Shown here piece after piece: positions 45,805 through 55,540 of a DNA stretch of 64,000 nt. The stretch comes from Neogale vison (Eukaryota; Chordata; Mammalia; Carnivora; Mustelidae). The DNA lies in assembly GCF_020171115.1 (NCBI RefSeq), contig NC_058099.1:10841001-10905000 (forward strand), given 5' to 3'. A program made the translations under genes and the position numbers. Under the pieces are notes generated by a model. It was not told where the DNA came from. It saw nothing but the letters and a program-made list of their open reading frames with translations, and did not search any database. Within the stretch, counting starts at the first letter, position 1. Each line of letters begins with the position of its first letter.

Positions 45805-45868
45805 ATATGTATACTAAGTGATAATTCTGTTGGCCCAGGCACCACACTTTGAGAACTTCTGTACTATA
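45805..45868 (+). mobile_element. MER5-like DNA transposon fragment
   Basis: 'aattctgttggcccaggcac' and 'cacactttgagaacttctgt' match the end of MER5-type (hAT) non-autonomous elements. Only about 60 bases remain. Confidence 0.5.
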
Positions 45869-46070
45869 ATATGATTTTTAATGGATATATTATAGCCAGT
45901 CACATAAATATATCCTACTTTAGTCAATCCCTTTTAAGTCATGTTGTCTAGTGTTGCTGTTTCAAGCAATATGATAATGATGGTCACATACATTTATTAG
46001 CATTTCCTTTTAATATATATCTAGAAGTTGAATTACCTGGTCAAAAGGTTGGCATGTTCTTAACGCCTTT

Positions 46071-46263
46071 GTTTTATTTTATTTTTAAATTTTATTTACT
46101 TGACAGAGAGAGAGATCACAAGTAAGCAGAGAGGCAGGCAGAGAGAGGGGGAAGCAGGATCCCTGCTGAGCAGAGAGCCTGATGCTGGGCTTGATCTCAG
46201 GACCCTGAGATCATGACCTGAGCTGAAGGCAGAGGCTTAACCCATTGAGCCATCCAGGTGCCC
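46071..46263 (-). mobile_element. CAN-SINE with perfect TSD
   Basis: Minus-strand head 'gggcacctggatggctcaat', T/A tract tail. ttcttaacgccttt is duplicated perfectly at 46057-46070 and 46264-46277. Confidence 0.95.
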
Positions 46264-46300
46264 TTCTTAACGCCTTTAGTATGTGATGCCTAATCATATC

Positions 46301-46739
46301 CCAGAAGACTGTATTCATTATATTACCAACTAGGAAAATATGAGAAATCTAAATGAACATTCCAAAGTGTCTGAGGGAATTTTCCAAAGGGGACTCTCAA
46401 AATAATTTAACATTGAAATAAGTGTATTGCCTTTGTAAGGTTATTATTTTGTGAGGGTGATACTCCTTTGGATGTAAAAATTCTAATATATTAAAAAATC
46501 GATCAATTTATGTGACTGTTTTACCTTGCACATGGTGATTAGCATTTTTAAGTGTATGTCATCAGATAAAAGGGTCTCTTCTTCCTCAAACCTCCCAACA
46601 TGTGGACCAACATGCTGTTGTTTATCATTTATAATGTCCCTACAGTGAAATCTCTGTAATTTTGCATTTCCTGCTGTAATTTGGCATAAAGATGAGTTCT
46701 CTTTCAAAGCCGAAGTTCTAGGGAAGGTGATAGTTTCTA
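46301..46739. other. Unique DNA, no gene seen
   Basis: AT-rich; no repeat family recognised. The 74-codon minus-strand frame at 46483-46707 is unrecognised. Confidence 0.45.
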
Positions 46740-46865
46740 ATCTTGAAGGCCAGAGATGGGATCTGAATCTTGTGTCTGCTACTTACTTTGTGACCTCATT
46801 AATAATCTAAGCTCTAGTTGTCATTTCTAAAAAGATAGTAACACCTGGAGTTGTTTATGTAAAGA
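46740..46865 (+). mobile_element. MIR SINE
   Basis: Sense MIR: 'gagatgggatctgaatcttg', 'gtctgctacttactttgtga', 'atctaagctctagttgtcat' and 'tctaaaaagatagtaacacc'. Confidence 0.72.
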
Positions 46866-47504
46866 TTGGGTATTTCTAGAAACAGGGCCATATTCTCTTG
46901 CTGTAGCCCATGGAGTTCTGACTGAAGTGACCTTGCTTGAGCCTGGAGAGAGGATCACAAGTGAGACAGTCAGTGGACTGCTGCACTTTCCGTCCCGGTG
47001 GCCATGTTTTTGCCTTGAGGAGGTGGGGGAGTAGTAGTAAGGACTGAGTAGTAGTAGTAGTAGCTAAGGACTGAGGAGTACTCTTCTTTGTGTTTAGAGT
47101 ACCTCTCTTTATTTTCCTCTTTATGTATCCACTGTGTAACTTTTCCACTGGATTCTTTTGAGGATTTTATGAATGCTAAAGCACGTGAAAGCGCTTTGAA
47201 AACTGTATAGTCTTTTTGGAACTCAAAGCAATATGATGTTTGGCTCTATTCAGAGACTAAATGAATTCGTATCAGAGAGCCAGGTCATTATTTATATTCC
47301 TCTAAATTGTTTTCTGATATTTGTTGCAGATTTTTGTTACAGGTATTTGTCGTGGATTTTTGATGTATCAAATGTTCCCAGCTTAGGAGGGGTTCATTTA
47401 AATAAGTTTATAAAATATTTATTTGGAATTATAAACCTCCTTAGGCACAGCTTCATTCATAGCATTTTTCTCAGGCCAGTCCATGAAGCCCATTTCATCC
47501 ACCT

Positions 47505-47508
<4 letters not shown>
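46866..47508. other. Unique DNA with a short AGT array
   Basis: 'aaggactgag' recurs between about 47030 and 47077 around a (AGT)5 run. No gene is recognised. A 101-codon frame at 47233-47538 runs into the GT repeat and is likely chance. Confidence 0.45.
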
Positions 47509-47536
<28 letters not shown>

Positions 47537-47581
47537 AGTGTGTGTGTGTAGTGTGTGTATGTAGTGTGTGTGTGTAGTGTA
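47509..47581. repeat. Compound GT/GTGTAGT repeat
   Basis: A pure (GT)n of about 26 bases is followed by three to four repeats of a tgtgtgtgtagtg-type unit with one TATG variant. The higher-order unit (14-16 bases) seems to have expanded from GT. Confidence 0.92.
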
Positions 47582-47589
47582 GATGATAG

Positions 47590-47815
47590 GTTAGACTTTG
47601 GAGTAGTACAGACTTGAGGCTAAATCTTGGCTTTGTCCCTTAGTAGCTTTGTCACCTTGGGAAAATCAGTTAACATCTGAGATTTGTTCTCTTCTTCTGT
47701 AAAGAATATTGTGCCTCTTTCGTAGGATGGCTGTGAAGACTAAAAAAGAAAATGTCAGTTTGGGGCCCATCGGCAAGCAAGTTCTCAATAATTGTTTCCT
47801 TTCTCCTTAAGGAGA
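47590..47815 (+). mobile_element. MIR SINE
   Basis: Sense MIR: 'gacttgaggctaaatcttgg', 'gtcaccttgggaaaatcagt', 'cttctgtaaagaatattgtg', 'aggatggctgtgaagactaa' and 'caagttctcaataattgttt'. Confidence 0.8.
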
Positions 47816-47928
47816 AATATATTCTCCTTAATATATTGTTGAAGTTTTCCTGTTCTCTTAAATCACTCCACTAGTTTTGTTTTGTTTTCATACAGATTGC
47901 TAGATTGTCTTAAAAGACGAAATTATAG

Positions 47929-48137
47929 GGCGCCTGGGTGGCTCAGTGGGTTAAGCCTCTGCCTTCGGCTCAGGTCATGATCTCAGGGTCCTGGGATCGA
48001 GCCCCGCATCGGGCTCTCTGCTCGGCGGGGTGCCTGCTTCTCTCTCTCTCTCTCTCTCTCTCTGCCTGCCTCTTCATCTGCTTGTGATCTCTCTCTGTCA
48101 AATAAATAAATAAAATCTTAAAAAAAGATTAAAAAAA
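47929..48137 (+). mobile_element. Youngest-looking CAN-SINE
   Basis: Close to a full consensus copy: 'ggcgcctgggtggctcagtg', 'gccccgcatcgggctctctg', a long pure (CT)n at 48038-48063, (TAAA)n and an A-rich end. The 17-bp duplication aaaagacgaaattatag is perfect at 47912-47928 and 48138-48154. It retains many CpGs, which indicates low age. Confidence 0.97.
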
Positions 48138-48154
48138 AAAAGACGAAATTATAG

Positions 48155-50408
48155 ATATGTTTTTGCCTCTTCGTATTGTTAGATGTTATGTAATGAAGGG
48201 GAATAATAGAGTCAGTGCAGAAAATCAGATAGTCATAATAATGTGTATCTTTAGGAATTCTCTTAGAAAACATGCTTTCAATAAATGAAAACAGTTCTCC
48301 GATTTTAGGGATTAGATGTGATTCCTGATCTGCGACACAACGGCTATTTGCAATAATTGACTTTTTGATGCTTTTTGAATTAGATTGGCTCAGTATGTAC
48401 AGTTGTTTATAGTCGTTTGAATTTATTGAAGCATTTCTGTGGTCAAATCCGTATGGGGGGTGTCAGACTTTACACATTTGCTGATTATCTAGTTAGGAAT
48501 ATTGCTTATGCTGGTCAGTGGTTCCTGCTGATTTAAAAACAGAAAGTGCATCTGTAGACAGTGCTTAGATTGTATAAAATTGGTTGTATTAGCATCTGAC
48601 ACTGCAGGAGAGCAAATTATATCTTGAACGAATAATTTTAAAGAATACAGCCGTTTGTGATATCTTTGTAACGAAGGTACCATTTTATCTCCATCATCTT
48701 AATTTCAGTAAGATCTGATTTCTTACCTAGCCACATCTCTTCTTTTCTAGTGGGATTTAGTCTTTATAGGTTGAGTCGTTTTTAGTTTTATGTTTTTAAT
48801 GAAGAAGATTGTCAGCAGTAGGATTTCCTGTAAGGAATTTTAATTCATTTTTTTTCAGCTGAAGTTGGAATCATTGCTAAGCTCGTGAAAATATCATTCA
48901 GCGAATAAGATCTTAACAGTTAAAAAAAAATACTGTATTAATATTATTCCAGTTATTGCATCTTTAGTTTTTCATGTTTGAATATTTTTTAGGTAGCATC
49001 ACTTGGGCACAGGAAACTAATGTGCATTGTTCTATTAATAAAGAAGTGGTTGTTCTCTGATTTGATTGTTTGAATTGTGTGAATTGGAGAGTAATGTTTT
49101 TTTAGCATGACACTTTGGGAACTGCTACTTGGTTAGGATACTTTTGTTCCAAGGTCTCTTTGAGTCAGTTCCTATTAAAAGTGAAATGTGACAACCTGTA
49201 TAACAATGAGAATATTTGAACAATACAAACTTGTATTATTATTGTATGGCTTTGAGGAAAACCTCATACTGTGTCTAATTGAATTTATTATGCTTAATGA
49301 ATATTTAAACCAAAGAGTACCTTTTTTGTTTCCTTGACCATTGAGTTTACGTTTTTAAGTGTATGTAAAATATACTATAAAGTACGTAGAATGCTGAAAA
49401 TTTGCAGCCTAAGAGATAATTATACAGCAGTTGCATTATAGCATTCATTTCCAAAGAAATACTGTTAAAAAATTGTATTCTCAATAAGTTCTAATAGATG
49501 GCAGAAGAAGGAAAGTGTAAAAAATATTAAATTAACATTTGCTGTCATTAATAGTTCCTGTGAATTTTTATAAAGGAAGTGATCACAGTGAATTTATTTG
49601 GTAAATTATCAATCTCCATATTATACACCTTCTTAAGAATGCCTTGGAGTGTCCTATTCAGAAACATATCATTAACTTAAAATGGTGTTCTTTCCCTTTT
49701 TCAAGAGAACAAGGAATTCACATTTAACTGCTTGATACTAGCTATATTATGTAAATTATTATGGTTTAAGTGTAATATTACATAAAAACCTTTCAAGTAG
49801 TTACAAAGTAGTAGTAGTTATATGAGGATTTATATCCAGTGAAATAATTTTTTGTTAGTTTATTCAAGAATATCACTATGAATGAAATTTAGTGATGATT
49901 ACAGTAGTACCAAGGTATGGCATTTCTCTTAACATTGTAACTATTAAGATACATTACCTGAGTGACCCTTTTCTAAAATTAAACTTTGGAAAGGAGAGGG
50001 AAGGTGTGAAAGTATGGATTTTGAGGGCTAGATAAAAGTTTGGATTTGTGTCCCCATGAAACTCTTAAAATTTGGCATTTTGTGACTGTAAAAGAAAGCT
50101 CGCAGGAATGCCCGACCACTTTGCTGTTGCCCAGTATTTTCACTTGCTAGGTAGTTTAGTATCTGTTTGGATTCTTATCCTTTTGTTGGATAAAGCTGAA
50201 TGGGTCTTCTTCCTTGCATCTAAGAAAAATTGACCCAGTATATTCTGGTTTGTTCTGTCCTACCAAATGTTATTAGCTATGACTTATTATGTTTAAGGGA
50301 TATTAAGAATATCCTTATCTTAAATGTCTTTTTCAGATGAGGAGAACTTTGCCAGCTGCCATGAGGAGTTAGGAGTAAATGGCCATGTCAGGGGGTTCTG
50401 CTATTTTG
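48155..50408. other. Repeat-poor AT-rich island
   Basis: About 2.25 kb with no transposon I recognise except a possible MER5-like end near 49105 ('gacactttgggaactgctac'). No long open frame. 'atgtctttttcag' at 50324-50336 is a good splice acceptor, followed by an open frame of about 37 codons (see finding). In such a repeat-dense window, the island may mark constrained noncoding DNA. Confidence 0.5.
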
Positions 50409-50409
50409 A

Positions 50410-51310
50410 GAGACAGTTGACTATCTGGTTGAAAACAGTTGCATGCTGATAGCATTCATAAAAATAAATTTCAGGTGGATTAGAGACCTACATTAAAAAA
50501 GAAAAAGTTAGTAATATTTGAAGAAAATGTGAGGATAGTTTTAGAGATCTGGATAGAAAAGAATTTCTTCAGTAAGCTGTGAGAAAGCACAAACCCTGAT
50601 GGAAAGGACTAGATTTAACCACACTAAAATTTACAATCTGGGTATGGCAAAAGAAACTGTAAACAAAATAAAAATTTCAGATTGACGGGCGATTTTTGCA
50701 AGCTTGGGATCCAGATACGTAAGGAACATGAAAGAAGGAAACAAGAAAACAGACTAAATATTAGGTCACGAAAGAAGAGACCCAAATGGTTAATAATCAT
50801 ATAGAAAGATTACATCATTAAAAATCAAGGAAATACAAATCCAAGCTGTGAGATATTGCTACTTCTATGAGAGTGGTAGAATATTTTAAAAGTTGAATAA
50901 ATACCAAGTATTGGTAAAAATGCCAAGTATTGGTAAAAATGTAGGACCACAAAAACTCAACTCTTTTGGCAACACCTAGTAAAGAGAAGGGTGCTCATAG
51001 CCTGGGAACCAACAGTTTCACTTTTAAGTAGATGACATAGAGAGATTCTCATGTGTGCACAAGGAGACAGAATCAAGAATGTTCATAGCAACATTCTTTT
51101 TTTTTTTGTAATAGAGAAATACTGAAAACCTAAATGACCAGCCCTAGAGGAAATGGATAAATTAGGAGTTACTTATAATCGAAGAACTGTATAGCAATTA
51201 AAATGAAATCTCATCTACTTAACACAAATTGGATAAATCTCAAAAATATAATTATGAGTAAAAAACAAGTTGAAAAAGCAGTATACAGATACATAAATGT
51301 TAAAATTATG
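50410..51310 (+). mobile_element. Old L1M ORF2 fragment
   Basis: Sense L1M ORF2: 'ataaatttcaggtggattag', 'ccacactaaaatttacaatc', 'ggcaaaagaaactgtaaaca', 'aaatcaaggaaatacaaatc' and 'gagaagggtgctcatagcct'. It contains a small tandem duplication of 'ccaagtattggtaaaaatg' near 50903-50941. Heavily mutated. Confidence 0.75.
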
Positions 51311-51485
51311 AAGCTCTTTTGTCATGTGTGCATTCATATGTATTAACAGTATAGAAGCATGGAGGGGAAGGCTTACTAACCTCAAGACCGGTGATTCTTT
51401 GGAAGGAGGAGAAGGATGAGATGAGGGTGGAAGGTGGTGCTTTAAGCTGTATTTGTAAATAGGAATGTTGCAGAAGTTTATTTCT

Positions 51486-51905
51486 GCCCATCAGTTGGTG
51501 AATTAATAGGTAAAATGTGGTATATTCATTTAATGGAAAACTATTCAGCTATAAAAAGAAATTACTGGTATACGCTTTGGGCGTACTTCAGAAATATTAT
51601 GCTAAGTGAAAGAAGCAAGACACAAGACACCATATATTGTATGATCACATTTATTGAATGTCCAGGAGAAGCACATTTAGAGGGATAGAGTAGATTAATG
51701 GTTGTTTGGCACTGGGGTAGGAAAATAGGTTAATAGTAAAGGGGCACGAGGAATTTCACTGGGATGATGAGCGTGTTCTAAAACTGATTTATGGTGTCAG
51801 TTGCACAAGTTGGCAAATTTACTAATAATCATTGGAGTATACAATTGAGATGGGTGAATATATATAAAATTTACCAAATGAAGTTATAAAAAGTTAATAT
51901 TTTTT
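51486..51905 (+). mobile_element. L1M ORF2 end and 3' UTR
   Basis: 'atcagttggtgaattaatag', 'gtggtatattcatttaatgg', 'aactattcagctataaaaag', 'ctaagtgaaagaagcaagac', 'tggcactggggtaggaaaat', 'agatgggtgaatatatataa' occur in order. May be part of the same copy as the previous fragment. Confidence 0.8.
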
Positions 51906-52111
51906 ATATCTGTATGGTAGTCAATATAAAAGTGTTTCAGGGGTCCTGTTAAAAATGATTAAATAGGACACCTTTTCATGTCATTTATAGTTCCAAATCA
52001 CTTTATTACTTTTAAAAATGTATTGAGATTTAGAAGGAGGTAAATCCACAAAGTGTGTAGCTTCATGAATGTATATAGTTGTGTAGCCCTTACCCAGATC
52101 AAGATCATGTA

Positions 52112-52345
52112 TATTATAGTAATGTGATTATAGTTAACAATGCTGAATTGTATACTTGAAATGTGCTAAGGGAGTACATCTTAAATAAGTGTTCCTGCCA
52201 CATGTGAAAAAGGTAACTGTGTGAGGTGATGGGTGTATTATGTAGCTGGGTCGTCCTGAATATTTAACAATGTATATGTATATCAAAACATCAAGTTGTA
52301 CACCTTAAGTTATACCTAAATAAAGCTGGAGTAAAATATCCTATG
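52112..52345 (+). mobile_element. Sense L1 3' UTR fragment
   Basis: 'ttatagttaacaatgctgaa', 'gtatacttgaaatgtgctaa', 'gtgaggtgatgggtgtatta', 'acatcaagttgtacacctta' are L1M 3' UTR in the sense direction. It sits within the antisense L1M. Confidence 0.75.
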
Positions 52346-52526
52346 TGGCACTCTAGAAGGCTCCGTTGTGTTTCCTCATAGCCTCCTCCCTTTTCTTGCC
52401 TCCTACTGTTTCATTATCATTAAGTGTTAGTCTTGTTTTTGAACTTCATAGAAATAGGATCATATAGTTCCTTTGGTTTAAAAATATGTCTGAGATTCGT
52501 CCAGGTTGTTGCATGTAGTTCATTCT

Positions 52527-52940
52527 TAAAGATTTATTTTTTTAAAATTTATTTTATTTTATTTTTAAAGATTTTATTTATTTACCTGACAGAGAGAGAG
52601 ATCACAAGTAGACAGAGAGGCAGGCAGGGAGGGGCTAGGAAGCAGGTTCCCTGCTGAGCTGAGAGCCCGATACATACGGGGCTCGATTTCATGACCCTGA
52701 GACCATGACCCAAGCCGAAGGCAGAGGCTTAACCCACTGAGCCACCCAGGTGCCCCAAAGATTTATTTATTTTAGAGAGCAAGTGCGTGAATGGGGGGAG
52801 GGGGAGAAGGAGAGAATCTCAAGCAGACACCCAGCTGAGCATGGAGCCTCACACAGGGCTCGATCTCATGACTCTGAGATCATGACCTGAGCCAGTATCA
52901 CCAGTTGGACACTTAATCAACTGAGCCACTTATTTGCCCC
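52527..52940 (-). mobile_element. CAN-SINE (outer), split by another SINE
   Basis: Older copy consisting of 52527-52540 and 52757-52940, with 'aagtgtccaactggtgatac' and 'gggcaaataagtggctcagt' at the head on the minus strand. Imperfect duplication gtagttcattctt / tagttcatccttt flanks the whole nest. Confidence 0.87.
52541..52756 (-). mobile_element. CAN-SINE (inner) in the tail of another
   Basis: Complete, head 'ggggcacctgggtggctcag' on the minus strand. It entered the A-tail of the outer SINE; aaagatttattt is present at 52528-52539 and 52757-52768. Confidence 0.93.
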
Positions 52941-53427
52941 TAGTTCATCCTTTCTGATTGCTGTACAGTTTTCCATGGTAGATATACCGCAGTTTGTTCA
53001 TCCTTCCATTGATTGACACTTGTGTTTTACTCTTAGCAACAAAGCTGCAATGAATATTTTTGTACATGTCTTTTGGTAAACGTACCCACTTGTTTCTCTT
53101 GGTTATATATCTAAGTAGAATTACTGGGTCATGAGTTGGGGGTGTGCTGAGTTTCACTAAATGCTGTCAAATTTCTAAATGCCAGTTTCTTCCTCTCTAG
53201 CGGTCCTTGAGAGTTCCAGTTGCTCCACACCCCACTGCGTGGCTCTGTGGCATGGGTTACCTCACTTTATTTAGCCATTGCTCTACTGACCGATATTTAG
53301 GTTGTTTCATATTTTCAGTACTTTGAATAAAACTCTCATGAACCTTTTTGTAGAAACAGTGCTTCGATGAGTTCCATAAATGCTTTCCTAGAAATAAAAT
53401 TGGTGATTTAAAAGGCATGGACATTTA

Positions 53428-53583
53428 TTTATTTATTTGACAGATCACAAGTAGGCAGAGAGGCAGGCAGAGAACAGGCTCCCTGCTGAACAGAGCCTGA
53501 TGTGGGACTCGATCCCAGGACCCTGGGATCTTGACCCAAGCCAAAGGCAGAAGCCTTAACTCACTGAGCCACCCAGGTGCCCC
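53428..53583 (-). mobile_element. CAN-SINE with perfect TSD, short tail
   Basis: About 156 bases. The T tail is only 'tttatttattt' and merges with the duplication aaggcatggacattta (53412-53427 and 53584-53599, perfect). The GA-rich domain is shortened ('gcagagaacaggct'). Confidence 0.95.
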
Positions 53584-53770
53584 AAGGCATGGACATTTAC
53601 AATGGATTTTGTTTGTGTTGCTAAAAAATTACAGTCAATTGTTTTCCATCCAACCACAGTCTCAGTTACCAAGGTTATGAGAGTTGCTTGTTTCCCCAGA
53701 TGCTTCAGTCTCCGTATGTTTCCCATACTTTTAACCTTTGCCAAACTGATGAGGGGAAGAAAACAACAGA

Positions 53771-54615
53771 AGTTAGGGACCATAACACTTCAGCACTTTG
53801 CAACCCTTTTCTGGCATCGTTCAGGTGGTAAGGTAAGGGGTCTAGTGTCCCATCTCCTTTGAAATGCTTTCAGTTTTGCAGGCTCTGAGGGGAAGGAGAG
53901 GCTGGGTTGATCTCTTAATGGGATCTAATCAAGGCTTCATGCAAGAAGGATGAGAGAATTCAAGCTTGAATCAAAATGTTGGCTACCTAGATAACGCCCG
54001 GACTATGTTGGTAAGGGATGGAGGAGCAGATACAATTCCTTGACAGAGGCTACTGCCTTTCTTACCTCATTTGATGAGGTATAAGAGTCCTTAATTTACC
54101 TGTTCACCCTTCCTTTCAAAACTGTCCTAATTTCTGTTGTACCTGAGCAACTTCAGGAGAGCATTTGTGTGCCTCTTATGAGGGAGAGACCACAGATCAT
54201 TTGTCTTAATGCCCTCTTCATGCCTAACATGCTACTAGTAGTGCGCATATAAATTCCGTGAATGACTCACTGGGACCCCCTCCCCCCACTTTGGAAGGGA
54301 AATGTCAGAAGAGTTTGACAATGTCCTATTACTGCTCCTCAAGACTGGACCTTCCTGGAGAGGGCCTGAGGAGAGCAACAGAGGACAAGGACTGGCAAGG
54401 AGCCCGGCATGAGTTAGCACTCCTCTCTGGCTGAACCGGGATAACAGGACAGCAGCGCTGGCAAGGAAAGGCCAGGATTTTTAAGTCCAGCTCACACATA
54501 GAGCTGTGGTGAGGACTCCAATTATACATAAGCAGAAGCTCACGGAGAGGAATGGAAGCGCTGGTTACTGCGGAAGCGGTTGCGGTCTTCATATGCCTCC
54601 TCCTTCACGGTGGCT
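53771..54615. other. Unique DNA, no gene seen
   Basis: Somewhat GC-richer. A weak L2-like trace lies near 54130-54250. Open frames of 61, 87 and 77 codons near 54235-54785 overlap on both strands and are unrecognised. Confidence 0.4.
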
Positions 54616-54619
54616 TCTG

Positions 54620-54813
54620 CAAGAAACAGAGTATTAAGCATTTGCTAGGTGCCAGCTACCTTTCAACGTGCTTCACTTCCATTATTAACCCTGAAAATTC
54701 TGTGAGGCAGACATTATTCTGCCCCATTTACAGATCAGGGCAGTGGGGCTCAGAAAAACTGATTTGTCCAGGTTCACACGGCTGATAAGTAGTGGAATTG
54801 AGATTCTAATTTA
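54620..54813 (-). mobile_element. MIR SINE, well preserved
   Basis: Antisense MIR: 'gtattaagcatttgctaggt', 'tattaaccctgaaaattctg', 'cccatttacagatcagggca', 'ggttcacacggctgataagt' and 'aattgagattctaatt'. The target duplication of the following SINE starts right after it. Confidence 0.82.
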
Positions 54814-54830
54814 GGAATGACTTCAGTGCT

Positions 54831-55031
54831 GGGGCTCCTGGGTGGCTTAGTTGGTTAGGTGGCTGCCTTTGGCTCAGGTCATGATCCCAGCACCCTGGCA
54901 TGGAGCCCCGCGTTGGGCTCCCTGCTCAGCGGGGAAGCCTGCTTCTCCCTCTCCCACTGCAGCTCCTCCTCTTGTACTCCCTCACTCGCTCTCTCACTCT
55001 CTCTCAAATAAAATCTTTAAAAAAGAAAATG
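54831..55031 (+). mobile_element. CAN-SINE with TSD
   Basis: Head 'ggggctcctgggtggcttag', 'gcatggagccccgcgttggg', tail 'caaataaaatctttaaaaaa'. ggaatgacttcagtgct at 54814-54830 recurs as ggaatgacttcagtcct at 55032-55048. The CT-rich domain is unusual ('ctcctcctcttgtactccct'). Confidence 0.95.
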
Positions 55032-55084
55032 GGAATGACTTCAGTCCTCACTCTCTTCACTTGCCACACTATTGTGAAAAATAA

Positions 55085-55540
55085 CATTAAAAATAATATA
55101 ATGTCTAAAATAGGCTGATTTCTTACCACATGCCAGGCACTAATTCGGCTTCTTTAAGTGCATTATTTCATTTACTATGCTATAAAATAGATGCTCTCTT
55201 AATGCCCACTTTACAGATGAGGAAACTAAGCAGAGGAAGTTTATGAACCTGGGTGGCTCAGTGGGTTAAGCCGCTGCCTTCGGCTCAGGTCATGATCTCA
55301 GGGTCCTGGGATCAAGTCCCGCATCAGGCTCTCTGCTCGGCAGGGAGCCTGCCTTTCTCTCTCTCTCTGCCTGCCTCTCCGTCTACTTGTGATCTCTCTC
55401 TCTGTCAAATAAATAAATAAAATCTTTAAAAAAAAATAATAACCTTCACTAGGCCACACAGCTAATTCTAGAAGAGTCCATATTGAAATCCAGTCCACAC
55501 CACCTTCTTGGGTCATAGTCTGGAATGATCTTGCCCGGAT
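55085..55540 (-). mobile_element. MIR SINE split by a CAN-SINE
   Basis: Antisense MIR in two parts: 55085-55245 ('accacatgccaggcactaat', 'ctttacagatgaggaaacta') and 55439-55540 ('aggccacacagctaattcta'). The consensus continues correctly across the SINE. Confidence 0.85.
55246..55438 (+). mobile_element. CAN-SINE, slightly 5'-truncated
   Basis: Begins at 'cctgggtggctcagtgggtt', missing the first few bases of the head. 'aagccgctgccttcggctca' and the (TAAA)n tail are consensus-like. Young in appearance; inserted in the MIR. Confidence 0.95.

Larger units (their letters stand above)
45205..46300 (-). mobile_element. Old antisense L1M with nested SINE
   Basis: 'tccctagataaccactgccc', 'ttttatgaacatttcaccat', 'atctctaaataaagtcttat', 'attcttaggtataatcattg', 'ctagaagttgaattacctgg' and 'tcaaaaggttggcatgttct' follow an antisense old L1M. 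It is interrupted by (GT)n, a MER5-like piece and a SINE. Confidence 0.6.
51960..53770 (-). mobile_element. Antisense L1M with several insertions
   Basis: Pieces at 51960-52111, 52346-52526, 52954-53427 and 53600-53770 are antisense L1M: 'gtgtgtagcttcatgaatgt', 'catagaaataggatcatata', 'tgattgctgtacagttttcc', 'ttactgggtcatgagttggg' and 'ggttatgagagttgcttgtt'. It is interrupted by a sense L1 piece, two nested SINEs and another SINE. Confidence 0.65.

Noticed and set aside
47929..48137. tRNA gene inside CAN-SINEs
   Set aside because: The head of each SINE is tRNA-derived, with A- and B-box-like parts, but it is the SINE promoter and not a functional tRNA.
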